64,000 nt of DNA, taken from assembly GCA_033239005.1 (NCBI GenBank), contig BSQZ01000106.1, positions 1,291,001-1,355,000 on the forward strand, in the 5' to 3' direction. The notes below the pieces were generated by a model. That model was not told the origin of the DNA, did not search any database, and worked only from the letters and a program-made list of their open reading frames with translations. The stretch is from Lamellibrachia satsuma (lineage: Eukaryota > Annelida > Polychaeta > Sabellida > Siboglinidae). The number at the start of each line of letters is the position of its first letter. The stretch's first letter is position 1. Of the stretch, positions 22,900 to 34,404 are shown piece by piece. The position numbers and the translations under genes are program-made.

Positions 22900-25335
22900 T
22901 TAATAAACCATTGTATTATGTGTTAATGTAGGCTTTGGATGACGTTTATTCGTTCCATCACGTTCCATGACATACATAAAACATTCCTACCTGCTACTAA
23001 CCTGCGCTTGCCTTCTTCAGACCTCACAATTCAACCTTTCATTTCGAATGCCTTTGAATAATTCTTGTACGCTCTCCCGACGCCGTTGTCGAAATAGTTA
23101 AGACTAACCGATAGACGGCGCCACAATACGTTCTTGCCTCTAGGGGCTTTCACACGTCTAATCACGTGATCGTCTGGTGGCACTGGCTGGCAAGACGACC
23201 AGATGCCTCCATGGCACTGTTTTAGTGTATTTTGCTGGTTGCGTTTGTCTTATATTTTGCGTTTTGACACACACCTTCGAAATCACGGTTGTGGGATGTA
23301 CTAGTCGCTGTGTGGACGGCTCATTGTCGTTTCTTCGCATCCCAAAACTAAAAAAAGAGGAAAAATTATCAGATGTAAAAATTGCTAAACGACCGTGTTT
23401 GTGCCATTGTGGACGACATGTCAACTTTGAACGCTATTAACGGTTAATATTACCAGTGGGTATATTCTATTCACGACTGGTGGCAGCTGTTATATGAAAT
23501 TAAAGCAGAATGAACGCCGAAAAAGGAAATGTTCGTAATCTCTGAACGCTGTGACAGTAGCCGGCCTGCAAAGCCGACGTATAGCTATATACTAGCCTTG
23601 CCCTAGGCCCACGCCCGCGACACTGGCTCTGCCGCCGCCACTGACCCCATTCAAGCCATCATGGGTAATAAACTAATACATGAACGTTGGTTTTTGGCTA
23701 AAAAGTAATTAAACCGTTTATTGTTATGAAACAAAGTTTAATATTTATCATACAACTGTGCTAGTGAGTGATTTATAAGCTTTCACAGACTCGATCTCGG
23801 CTGAACATTTCTGGCTTGTTGTTCGTGTAATGCCGAACGTTCTATCGGGTCAGACGCTAGATCGTTCTACCACCCGTTTTGAAAAAACACAGCTCTGGTA
23901 ACTTACTAAAGTCGTCACTGTGCTCTAGTTTCTTATTGTAACATTCTCTCGCACTGGGATCTAAAAAAATACGTTTTTAGCCGAGTAGTCATTCATATGT
24001 TTGCTTGAGCATAGCAAGGTGCCAATTAAGGCACTTGTTAGAGAAAGCTCAGCTGGTTTGCGGCTTTGCCAGCCAGCGTACTGCGCATGTGCGAATGGGA
24101 CGTCACGTATTGGTATACATGAAAGCCCCTATTCGCATAGGCTATATAGCCGAACTCTGCAAAGAATCATTTTATATGGTTGCATGGGCGGGTTTTCACG
24201 CTTGTAACTAATTATCAACATCTAAGCAATATATTTGTGTAAGATGTTGATATATCTTATAACTATAATGCTCATTTATTTAATTGATGCAGACAAATAT
24301 AATTGGACAAGTTTTAGACGGTTAATTGGTGTCATTTGGAATTGTATGTTGTATTGTAAATTGTCCCTTGATAGAAGGACACTTGATGAAAATAATGTTC
24401 GACCTCGGCCTCGACCTCGTCATAAAAATTGTAGTTTGACACTTATGGGAAATATACCTTTTTATTATAAAGATGTACGTTTTCCATAAAGTTTATATGT
24501 GGGCACTTCAACAACATCCGCTGAGTGGCTCGAGCCGCGTGCCCAAAAATCGTGTCAGCTTAATTATTAGCGCCGTGCCAATTCCCGGTACCTGGGGTCT
24601 CCTTTTGTTTTACATCCTTTATTGTCAGCTGTTTCCGTTCTTTTTCATGACTTGCAGCGGAAATTTGGACAACGGTAATTATATTAATTATGTTTCTTTT
24701 CATGGTCGCCTGTTTGTGATTAAAATTGCAAAAAAATTAAGGAAAAACATCGATTAGACAACGTAGGTGTATTTCTATTGTAAGCTTAGGATATAAGACT
24801 ATAGTGTCGTAATTTTTTTATGTTCTAGATGTCTTATAGAGGTCTTATATACTACCTCAGGTCTTATTATTATATGTGTACGAAATATTTTCCCCGCTAC
24901 GCGAATGCGCAGTGGGATAGTAGAGATGTTTTTGGGCGGCGAAATTTGTGAAATTTTGTCCGATCTTTATTCTTGGAGTTGGACAGTCAGGTCGATTCGA
25001 CGACGTATGTGTATTTCTATATTACAAGTTTAGCAGATAACTTGAGATAAGCCAATCATTTTTATTATGTAGGCTACACTAAGAAAATACACGTGACATA
25101 TAGTCACTTAATTATCGGTTGTACTAGTTTAGTTACCCACGACACGATGGCAACACCCACGGTAATGTAATGCAATTTAGATAATATAATTAATTAACTA
25201 TTATTGTTATGACTATTTCTCCTGTTGTTATATACGTGTTGTGTATGTATATAGTTGTCTGGATTATTACTGTCGCGATACAGGGGCACGAACTGTCAGA
25301 ATGGGTCCCCTCTCAATTGCTGAGCCGGTATTTGC
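22900..25335. other. Intergenic DNA, no gene recognised
   Basis: This is one of the least repetitive stretches of the left half. The open frames at 23,177-23,440 and 24,235-24,757 lack any motif I can name. No splice chain was found. Confidence 0.45.
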
Positions 25336-25745
25336 AGATCACACCTTTTCATAGCGGGGTATCGAAGACCCAATTCTGTTACTTCTGTCACTAATAAATG
25401 TTATAATAACTCTCTCGCCTTCTCCCGCGAATCACATATTCACTGTGTACATATGTAACATAGTACTACGCCCGATGGTGACATTTAAAGACGGCTAGTA
25501 TGGTAGTAAGCGAAACTACCCCTAGAGTACCATAAAAGTCCCACTACATCACTGACCTTTACACATAAAATAACACGTAAGGGAGGAAATACAATATGCA
25601 CAACAAAAGACAGGATTACTTTGTTGGTGGCATTACAATTTACAGCGTAAATGGGTCGGCGGCCAACCCAAACAGTTGCTACCACTGATCACAAGGTGGA
25701 GTCACTAGCGAAATCATACCGTTAAAATAATTATTATAGACACTC
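25336..25745. repeat. Dispersed repeat related to 2,582-3,045
   Basis: Shares cagatcacacctttt at the start, tacatcactgac followed by acacataaaataa in the middle, and cactagcgaaa near the end, in the same order as the left copy. Confidence 0.6.
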
Positions 25746-25904
25746 CAACACTGAAACGGCGGAACAATACCGCACTGTCTATCGAACCATCAGAACGTAG
25801 ATGATAAAAGTAAAAGAAAAATTGATCTCAGAGCAATGTGACAACATTGAGAAAGGCATAAAAGAGGGTAACAGCAAAAAAAACTTTTGATACACTGAAG
25901 AAGA

Positions 25905-26375
25905 TTTAACGAGATTGCCATCCCAAACAACAAGTTTCAGATGGCCAGTGGACAAGGAAGCCATGCATTGGCTTATCGAGAGTCCAAATATTTTCTCATT
26001 TACGTGTAGCCCGCCCTTATCAGATATCTGTCAATTCTATTTTAAACATATTCACACTACTAGCATTAACACAATCATTTGGCAGTTTGTTCCATTCATT
26101 TATCACCCTCTGTGAGAAAGAGTACTTTCTCATGTCCAACCTACGCTGCTCCTTAACTAATGCTGCTTTGTATCCTCTGGTTCTACTGCCTTCTTAAGTT
26201 TGCAGAACATATTCCTATCAACATCCTTATAACCACTTCACTATTTTAAAAACTTCTATTTGGTCTCCTCTTAGTCTCCTGGTCTCTAGTGTTGTCAAAC
26301 AACATTGTAATAAGCGGCTTTCGTAACTAAGGTCTCTCAATTCTGGGACCATTTTAGTTGCTCTTCGTTGTTCGC
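25905..26375 (-). mobile_element. 5'-truncated CR1 copy
   Basis: The reverse complement matches the 3' end of the CR1 at about 36,090-36,560, covering the last part of ORF2 and the 3' tail. It keeps the terminal aagatttaacgagattg, the complement of the repeated ttgttaaatc tail. Truncation at the 5' side is the normal outcome of incomplete target-primed reverse transcription, so this is a dead offspring of the same family. Confidence 0.85.
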
Positions 26376-26399
26376 TAACAAGACATGCGTGGCTACTAC

Positions 26400-28440
26400 G
26401 AACATAAAAATGGCTCCCTGCTAACTGATAACGCGGACGTTCTTACACGATGGATATTGTCGAGAGCTTTACAGTTACGAACTGAAGCCAGGTACCAGCA
26501 TACTGGAAAGCAAAACCAGCAGTGTTGATAATACAGGCGACATATGCAAGTGATGGAAGAAGAGGTAGAGGAAGCACTGCGCACATTGAAAGGAGGGAAA
26601 TCACCCGGCGCCAACAACACTCCAGTAGAGCTGCTCAAACACGGCAGCCCTGCATTGGTAAAGGTCCTTACAACACTAGGCCAGAGGATCTGGAAAACAA
26701 AGAATGGCCCAAAGAATGGACTCAATCCATGATCATGCCACTCCCAAAAAAGGGAAATATAATACTAAATTACAGAACCATCAGCCTTATCGGTCACCCA
26801 AGCAAGACCGTTGATCTTGAACAGACGGAACGGAAAGGAAGACGAAATACTGGCCAAAGAATAGACAGGATTTAGGGCCGGGGGAAGCTCCAATGAACAG
26901 ATCTTCAATGTAAGATTGATCACAGAAAAACACCTGCTTCACCAAAAATACCTGATCCACAATTTCATTGATTTTAAGAAAGTGTTTGACCGTATATGGT
27001 ACGAAGGTTTATGGCAAGTCATGAGAACTTACAACTTCGACGAAGATTTGATACAAGTCGCACAGGCACTGTAAGCCAACTCAAGCGGTGCTGTCCTTCT
27101 AAATAGCCAACTTGGATAACTTTTCAGGACAACTGTAGGAGTTTTTTCAGGGGTGCCCACTCTCGCCTGTTCTCTTCAACATATCCCCCCAAGACCCCAA
27201 ATATTACAAAACCACCATATCCATTGTTGGAAGGCCAATTTATAATCTTCGTTTTGCGGACGACATTGACCTCATGGGAGGTAGCAAGAATAAACTCCAA
27301 GACCTCACTACCAGACTGGAAGAAAAGGCAAGAGATTAGCCTTTCGAACACTGTTAACATTTTAATCACTCGAACAGTTTACTTATTTAACTTATTATTT
27401 ATTTAATTTGTTTATTTAACTTGTCTGAATAATTGATACGTTTATCTAATGTATCAACTTAATTGTAGTTGTTTATTTTATCTTTTTATTTATTTATGTT
27501 ATTTTATGTATTTATTTAACTTCTTGACATAATTAATTAATTTAAATTTATTGAACTTTTTTATTTAACTTATGTTTACCTGTCTTTTAATCACATTTTA
27601 TTTTAGCTCTTCAATTTATTTAAAATTATTTAGCATTACCTTGTTAGCGCCTTTGAGCAGGTTTTTAACCCGGATACATGGCGCATTATAAATGTATAAT
27701 AATAATAAAAAAAAATAATAAATTATGGGATGAAAGTCAGCTCAGAGAAAAGCAAAATACTTGTCAACAGCACTAACCAGAACACCCCTATTAACATCAT
27801 GATGAACGGTCAGAACCTTAAGGAATTAGACTCTTTCAAATAACTTATATCCACCTTAAACAAAGATGGCACCTCAACAAAGGAAATCAAAATAAGGATT
27901 GCAGTGGCCATGTCTGCTGTGTCAAGACCACATGGAAGAGCAGAGACACCAGCTTTAAAACCAAGCTTAAACTCCACAGAGCACTTGCTGTATCCATCTT
28001 CCTCTAAGGATGCGAGAGCTGGACTCTGACAGCAGAGACAGAGGGACGTTTACAAACATTTGAAACGAAATGCTTCAGAAAACTCCTCCGTATTTCGTAC
28101 ATTGAACACAAGACAAATGAATATGTGAGACAACAAGTAGACTCCTTTGAGGGAGCAAGAGCCCTTGTTGGCAACAGTAAAACAAGACAAGCTCTCCTGG
28201 TTTAGCCACATCACTCGACACAACACCATTACAAAAACCACCCGCAATGCACCCTGGAGGGCAAGAGACGATTGTTGGACCGCCAGAGAAAAATCTGCCT
28301 AGAAAACTTACAAGAATGAACTAATTGCTGCAGGAGGTGGCCGCTCTTAACTATTCCCCAGAGACCTGTGCATTGAGCAGTGTCCTAGACTTGTAAAATG
28401 TGCAATGACTGAGAAACTTGGTTTGCCTCATTTTAGTAGT
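26400..28440 (+). pseudogene. LINE reverse transcriptase, multiply broken
   Basis: Across several frames the usual blocks appear in order: LLTDNADVLTRW (about 26,430), LKGGKSPGANNTPVELL (about 26,590), WTQSMIMPLPKKGN (about 26,710), FIDFKKVFDRIWYEGLW (about 26,965), NLRFADDIDLMGGS (about 27,240, catalytic Asp pair kept), then after a 383-bp insertion GMKVSSEKSKILVNSTN (about 27,730) and a C-terminal part with TVKQDKLSWFSHITRHN (about 28,175). Many stops and frameshifts mark an old copy. It belongs to a different LINE family from the CR1 and from the element at 9,995. Confidence 0.85.
27339..27721 (+). mobile_element. Insertion nested in the LINE, SINE- or LINE-tail-like
   Basis: This stretch splits the LINE between codons that otherwise read ...EKARD and YGMKVSS.... 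It is flanked by ATTA (27,335-27,338 and 27,722-27,725). The left 300 bp are AT-rich with repeated tttatttaactta. The right end has gcgcctttgagcagg, then ggcgcattataaatgtataa, then an (ATA)n run. A GCGCC...GGCGC stem followed by simple ATA repeats is a common 3' end for L2-related LINEs and the SINEs that borrow their tails. Confidence 0.7.
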
Positions 28441-28444
28441 TAAG

Positions 28445-30345
28445 CTGTAATAAACGCAATTTTTTCTTACAAACTTGGCTTACAGTGGTCTACTCTTAAT
28501 TTAGGCATAAGCTTATCACCCGCATATGGCTTACTTTTTTAAGAATACTTTTATTTTGTACATGCCTTAACACCATTTGTACATTTTGGGGCACATTGGC
28601 CTTTTTATTAAACGTTAATAAATATTTAAATAACATTTATATGATGATACTCAAGAAACAATGTGCTGAGTAGTTACATGTAAAATATACTGTATAATTC
28701 GTATACTCTTCGTATAATTTTGTTCAGAAATCACCCTGGACTCCCCAACTGATTGTGTTATGCCAGTTATAATTTCACAGATGTTGAGAGCGGCATCCCG
28801 GTAGCGTAGCCATACGTTTGAGAGCGGCTCCCCGGTTGCCGTACCGTCGAGAGCAGTCGAAGGGAGGCCGTCCCGCAGAGAGCGGCTCCCCGGTGGTCGT
28901 ACCGTAGAGAGCGCCACGGCAGCAAAGCTGGCGAAGCGAGCAAGTCACACTAACGCGGGTGCATACGTCAGACAAAATGGAAGACGAATACCCGAGGAAC
29001 TGTTTTCGAGGGACCCGAACGTTTGCACCGGGAAAACAGACACTCGCCGTAACTTTTATCAAATGATTACATCAAAGCGTATAGGCAATATAACATGTAA
29101 CAACATTTCTATTTTATTTCTGACCGGTTTGATACTTTTACTTCCGCCAATTCATAATGAATAATATGTTGAGAGCGTTATTTTTTCAATTATTATTAAT
29201 ACTAATTGCGCTCGCCACTATAGATAGCACCTGTATCATATTATGCCTAACGTCTTCAAATGTGTTACTAACTGATTCATAGGCCACGAAAACCGGCATT
29301 GTGACTTTATTATCCAACGTTGTGGCAATTCCAGCAGCAGCGTCTCTCACCAATATGTTCTTTATATTGCTGAGATCTGGTTTCGGATTGCTTTGATTGT
29401 AAGTCATGTCCACCCTGACTGCAGACCTTACATATTCATTCCAAAGTTGGTATCAAACGTTTGCGTTCAACTGCAGTGCATCTGAAAACACGACAATGGG
29501 TAAACTGAGACTCTGTCAGTGTCGTACAATTTGAGAACGTCCGTCCGTTTGATGATACGACGAGTAGTCTGTACCCATGGCCGTATAGCGCACTGCTTAG
29601 CAAAATGCTGCCTTCGAATATGCGCTCGTACTTCTCGTGAATTACGAGTTCACAATAGTTCACGACCCCAGTGAACTCGTAAATACGAGTCGTCAACTGG
29701 GGCTCCTTTTTAAATTTCGACTTACGAGTTCACCGGGGTCGTGAACTCTATTTACCTGTCGTGAACTGGTAAACACGAGCGTACTCGAACACAACATTAG
29801 TCGTATATGAACGAGTGTTTGGTCGTAATTAAGGTGCTGGGCAGTGACGTATCTATGATCTCACAAAGGAGGGGGGGGGCAAACCTAGTCACCCATGTTA
29901 TCATGTAGCAGCACAACATAAAATATACAGTAACAAATTCAACCAAAGGGGAGGGAATGGCCCAATAGCCAATGTTTTTGCATCGAGTCTCTGTCTGTCC
30001 GTCCGCCCGTCCGTTTCCGTCTCCACCTCTCCACCTAATGCTCCTGAACGCATACTATTGTTTCCATGTTGATTTGCACCTAAAACATAACAAAATGGAT
30101 GTCACCTCGATGTCAACTTGCCCGTTGTCAAAGAAAGTTCCAGCACACGTGTAGGTTAAAGAATGTATACAATACATTACAATATAAAATACTTCTATTG
30201 CGATAATCTTAAGGAAAAACAAGCTCGGCAGCAGTTCCGAATCGATAAGCAGTTACAGCAGTGAACAGTTGGATTCGTACGCTGGGGAGCAATGGAGGAT
30301 AAACAAATTTAAACAAGTGGGTTTTTAATTTACGGCGAAATGTTG
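28445..30345. other. Intergenic DNA with short GC-rich and inverted repeats
   Basis: No coding region is recognised. At 28,780-28,930 there are three to four loose copies of gagagcggctccccggt with an accgt motif. At 29,659-29,753 there is an inverted repeat, annotated separately. A G run lies at about 29,868-29,878. Confidence 0.5.
29659..29753. repeat. Inverted repeat
   Basis: The segment from gttcacgaccccagtgaact (29,659) to cgagtcg (29,693) is complementary, with a short gap, to cgacttacgagttcaccggg (29,719) onwards to about 29,747. The arms are about 30 bp and the spacer about 25 bp; further gttcac/gtgaac words flank it. It may be the core of a foldback element. Confidence 0.65.
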
Positions 30346-30573
30346 TTATATTTCAGGGAGTGGATTCCACAGAGTCGGTGCTGCAACTGAAAAAGCTCTA
30401 CTTCCGACATTTGTCTTAACGCTTAGAACAAAAAGTATATTGGAATTAGATGATCGAAGTCGTCTAGGCTGTCTTGCAGGAGTGAGCAGTGATTGTAAAT
30501 ATTTTGGTTGCTTGGGTGAAAGGGTTGTTGTTTCAATCCTCTTTATCCTTGTAACCCGGGATGAGGCTGGCAT
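30346..30573 (-). pseudogene. LINE ORF2 C-terminal fragment (L2/CR1-like tail)
   Basis: The minus strand reads PRRLRSSNSNILFVLSVKT and then SRAFSVAAPTLWNPLP. The LRSS...AFS.AAP.LWN.LP pattern is the common carboxy end of L2/CR1-group ORF2 proteins. No upstream reverse-transcriptase sequence is attached, so it is a 5'-truncated copy. Confidence 0.75.
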
Positions 30574-30599
30574 CGATACCGGTCGTCGATTTTTGCTTG

Positions 30600-31080
30600 C
30601 CCTTCTTCACGACTAGGTCCATTTCACTTGCCCTCATTCTCTACTCCCCTCCCAATCCCACCAAATCTAATTTCATGCAGTCCTCCCGTCTCAGTATCGG
30701 TCTTCCTTTTCTACTTCTACCCTGAGCTCTAAGTGCATCCGCTTTCTTCGTCAACCGTACCCCTTCCATTCTTTGCACATGTCCAGCCCACTTTAGCTGG
30801 CTCCTCACCAGCTTCCTCGTGAGGCTTTCTCTCACCAACCTCCTCCATCAGCTCCTCCATTATTCGCTTGTTTATTCTTTTCACTCCCGCAATTCTCCTC
30901 ACCCAGTTATTCTCGCAAACTTGCAATTTTTCTTGTTGCTTTTCTGTCATCGCCATGGACTTTAGGCCGTATACGTAGGCTGGTATTGTGCATGAGCTAA
31001 GCACGTTCTCTTTTAGCTTCCGAGATATATGTCTATCTCCCATGACCCCTTCCACTTTCCTCCAAGCACTCGCCCCAGCT
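30600..31080 (-). pseudogene. LINE reverse-transcriptase C-terminal fragment
   Basis: The minus strand reads EGVMGDRHISRKLKENVLSS, YVYGLKSMAMTEKQQEKLQV and NNWVRRIAGVKR at 30,850-31,055. After a frameshift it continues KLVRSQLKWAGHVQRMEG and KGRPILRREDCMKLD down to about 30,640. This is the thumb and tail of a LINE ORF2 of yet another family. Confidence 0.8.
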
Positions 31081-31900
31081 TCCTTCTAAAGGGCTTAATT
31101 GATAATTGTGCAGATCTTAAAAATAATGCGATATCGGACAGGGAGCAAATGCAATGATTTAAGAAGTTGTACTAAGTGAGAGAAACGATGAGGAGACCGG
31201 GTAACTACCCTTGCCAAACAATTTTACACACGTTGAAGTTTCGAGATGTCCTGGAGAGCAATATTGAGCCGTAATGATGTAACTATATTCGAAGACAACC
31301 CCATTATTTAAAACAGAGCCTACGACAATAGTAACAATTTCAGAATGAAGATTGTGGACATACAAGACTCAAGCAATTTGCATTGACATGTTAAAAAAAT
31401 GGACATAGATACATGTATAACTTGAAATTCAACCCCACAAGTGACTCCACGAGCAAAATATAAATGAACACAGTTAGGTGTTTGGTGTATATTTTTATTG
31501 AAAACAAAACATGACACTTCCTGTGAAACAGTTGTTTTGTCCAAAATTATGCCTGCTTTTTACATGAATAACAAAATACATCATACCTTTTCTAGGTACC
31601 CGACATTGTACCTATTGACAGGGTACAAACACTGCTAGGCTAATGCCATTTACTAAGTTAATAATACCCTTATTGTTAAGAAAACCAGCTCCTTCATTAC
31701 TGTGAAAATGCCCGTATGCAACATTTATTTGTCATCACTAACATTTTGCAGGCAGTACAATAAAAAAGGTCCAACTTCTGTTCCCATGTTTATGCCATGA
31801 CAGATCGAGTTTACTGTGATTCAATCTGAGGCATATTCCACTGCTAGCAGGTTGATGACACCAACTGTATTTATTGAATCCAGAAGCCTCTTTTCTCGCA
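31081..31900. other. Short intergenic stretch, nothing recognised
   Basis: AT-rich DNA between two minus-strand LINE fragments. I see no motif or repeat that I can name. Confidence 0.45.
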
Positions 31901-32345
31901 TGTGGGCGAGCAGCGACATCGAACCCCTCCGCACGGCTTGGATGGTCCTCGAGTTGATCTGGGGAGTCTCGCTCTATCCCGGTGATACGGCGCAGACAGC
32001 GGTAAATATTATAAATCCTTCTACCGCACCTGTGTTGTTCTTACGTATGGGCCAATATTCAGCATTGTACATCAGCATAGACACCACCAGCGACCGGAAG
32101 TCCGGAACAAGCCCGACCTCAGCTTCAACGGCACTAAGATGGAATTCCATACTTTGCCCAGTGTGGCAAACACCGCACCGGCCATTCCAATCTTCCGCCG
32201 GACCTCCTTCGTCCCCCTCTCGAGTGATGTTACTACCGAGGTACACACATTCCGCCACTGCCTCAACAGCTGTGCCATCCGCAGCCTCCAGTTTCACTGG
32301 GATCACACCTCGGATCTCCCCATTCCGCCGTGCCACCCTCTCCTG
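31900..32345 (-). pseudogene. LINE reverse-transcriptase C-terminal fragment
   Basis: The minus strand reads KLEAADGTAVEAVAECVYLG and SNITREGD; then, in a shifted frame, KIGMAGAVFATLGKVWNS; then SLVVSMLMYNAEYWPIRKN at about 32,040-32,100. The YLGS...V...A..LGKVW...VLLYN.E.W layout is the standard C-terminal segment of LINE ORF2. Frameshifts break it. Confidence 0.8.
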
Positions 32346-32536
32346 GCCTGCCTACGTTACTGGGATGCACCACCGACTTGCAGTGTGACTACGAAGCGCC
32401 TGCAGGGTCCACAACACCTGTTCACAAGCATCACAACGGTGTATGTTCTTACAACACAAAAACAGTCTTTGTGAAGACTACCTAGTATAAATTGATTATA
32501 AACGGATTATAAACAAATACAAATTTAATTTCTAAC

Positions 32537-33601
32537 ATGGCGCCGTGCAAACGCCAAGTAAAGGCAAAACGTAATTTGATATGTTCTAGCTGCGACAGCT
32601 GGATAGACTTTGCAAAGTCCGGGTGTGTAAATTCGTGGGCGGAGGTGCAGGCGGATGATTTCCATTTCGTGTGTAGGGGGTGTACTACAGTGAAACATCT
32701 GCAGGAGCAGGTGATTGAGCTAAGGCGTATGATTTTGATGATGACAGGGCAGGGTGAGACAGAAGTGAACAGAGGTGGTGAGAATGACGAGAGCAGAGGT
32801 GGTGAGACCGAGGAGAGCAGAGGTGGTGAGACCGAGGAGAGCAGAGGTGGTGAGACCAAGGAGAGCCGTGGCAATGTGAGGGAGAAAGCTGGTAAGAAGA
32901 AGAAAGATGACAGAAGGCAAAGAATGCAACAAAAGAGAGGTAAGCGGGTGAGTGGAGAGGGATTGCCAGGTGGTAAGACGGTAAAGGTTGATGATAGGAG
33001 AGAAAGGGGGCATACTAGTAGTGTGCAACAGGAAAGGAGCTTTGCCGATGTAGTATCACAGGGGAAAGCGAGGAAAGCCCGGGTATTTATGGGGGATTCC
33101 ATCATTAGGAAAGTGGATAAAATTGTAAATAGAGGAGATGACATAACAGTATGCCTACCAGGGGCAAAAGTAGAGGATATAGCAGAGAAGGCAGGACAGG
33201 TAATGGGTGGTGGCACGGGAGGTGCTGTTCTCGTGCATGTGGGAACAAACAATGCAGATAAGGAGGGAACTTCAGCCATCATTGGTAAGTACAGGAGGTT
33301 GATCAAGACACTTAGAGAGGCACGAGTTGGGCAGATCGTATTGTCGGGGATATTACCAATAATGGGAGGCAGGGGTGAGGAATATAGGAACTGTAGAAGG
33401 ATGGGGATCAACACACAGGTACAGAAGGTATGTATGGAGGAGGGAGTAGGCTTCGTAGACATGTGGTTAAACTTTGTGGGAAGAGGTGACTTTTTCATGA
33501 GAGATGGACTTCATCTGACAGGGAAGGGCGCTGCAGTTCTTGCGTGTGAGTTTGTCAGAGTTGTCGACGAGGGCACAGGTACCATAGATTATTTAAACTA
33601 G
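32537..33601 (+). CDS. CR1 ORF1 protein with PHD-like finger and SGNH esterase
   Basis: Intact 354-residue frame. The N-terminus (residues about 15-55) has the Cys pattern ICSSCDSW...C...FVCRGC of a PHD-like zinc finger. Residues about 75-115 are four in-frame copies of an 8-residue Arg/Gly/Glu/Ser unit (24 bp), followed by a Lys-rich stretch. Residues about 175-345 form an SGNH hydrolase with FMGDSII (nucleophile Ser), VHVGTNNAD (Gly and Asn blocks) and DGLHLTGKG (Asp and His). This PHD-plus-esterase make-up is known for CR1-group ORF1. The role of the esterase in retrotransposition is not settled; the finger and basic stretch suggest nucleic-acid binding. Confidence 0.88.
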   Translation: MAPCKRQVKAKRNLICSSCDSWIDFAKSGCVNSWAEVQADDFHFVCRGCTTVKHLQEQVIELRRMILMMTGQGETEVNRGGENDESRGGETEESRGGETEESRGGETKESRGNVREKAGKKKKDDRRQRMQQKRGKRVSGEGLPGGKTVKVDDRRERGHTSSVQQERSFADVVSQGKARKARVFMGDSIIRKVDKIVNRGDDITVCLPGAKVEDIAEKAGQVMGGGTGGAVLVHVGTNNADKEGTSAIIGKYRRLIKTLREARVGQIVLSGILPIMGGRGEEYRNCRRMGINTQVQKVCMEEGVGFVDMWLNFVGRGDFFMRDGLHLTGKGAAVLACEFVRVVDEGTGTIDYLN

Positions 33602-33663
33602 ATGCGCAGGGGGAACTGACAGAGAAAACTCAAAGGAGTACTACTACAAATACACATCCAAAG

Positions 33664-34404
33664 AAATGTTCACCAATAATTTCAGACAATGAACTTAAAT
33701 GTGTATGCTTAAATGCCAGGAGCATAGTAAATAAAAAAAGTGAGTTAGACATTATGGTAGCAGATATTGATCCTCATGTAATAGGCATCACAGAATCATG
33801 GGCAAATGAAGATATAGTAGATGCTGAGTTAGCACTGACAGGCTATGTAATGTTTAGGAAGGATAGACGAGAAAGAAGGGGAGGTGGAGTAATTTTGTAT
33901 ATTAAAGAATCTATCCAAGCATATGAAATTACACTGAAAAGTGAAGCAGATAGTGTGGAAGCAATTTGGTGTAACATAGTTACCAGGAACTCAACATTAA
34001 CAATAGGAGTAGTTTATCGTAGTCCTAACATAGGACAAGAGGAAGATGTAAAATTACAAAAGGCGATAAGGGAGGTGAGCAAGGGAGAATGTGTTATAAT
34101 GGGTGATTTTAACCATGGCCATATACAATGGGAATCATTAGAGAGTGCTGGAGGTGACGACCATCAGTTTCTACTTCTAACACAGGATTGTTTCCTTACT
34201 CAACATGTCTTGGAACCAACCAGAGGTGGGAATGTGTTAGATTTAATTTTGTCTTCTCAAAATGAATTAGTTGACAATGTTAAAGTACACGAACCTTTGG
34301 GTTCAAGTGACCATAACCAAATCCATTTTAATATAAAAGTAAAAACAGGGAATACATATAAAAACAATGGAGGAGGAATTTCAACAAAGGCAGATATAAA
34401 GTGA
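33664..34404 (+). pseudogene. CR1 ORF2, endonuclease part
   Basis: The reading frame is open from before 33,600, overlapping the end of ORF1, to a TGA at 34,402. The first ATG of this frame is internal (33,754), so the true start is earlier or uses overlap with ORF1. Motifs in order are CLNARSIVNKK, VIGITESW, GGGVILYIKES, IGVVYRSPN, VIMGDFNHGHIQW, LDLILSS and the catalytic GSSDHNQI. All endonuclease residues expected for CR1 are visible. The frame is then lost by one base before the reverse transcriptase. Confidence 0.85.

Noticed and set aside
23177..23440. Possible THAP-type zinc finger exon (VVGCTSRCVDGSLSFLRIPK)
   Set aside because: Only the first Cys pair and a loose SF.R.PK-like pattern fit; the later Trp, Cys and His of the domain are not found in frame.
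32482..33498. Minus-strand frame of 338 codons, Ser/Pro/Leu-rich
   Set aside because: Shadow of the CR1 ORF1 on the plus strand with its esterase motifs.
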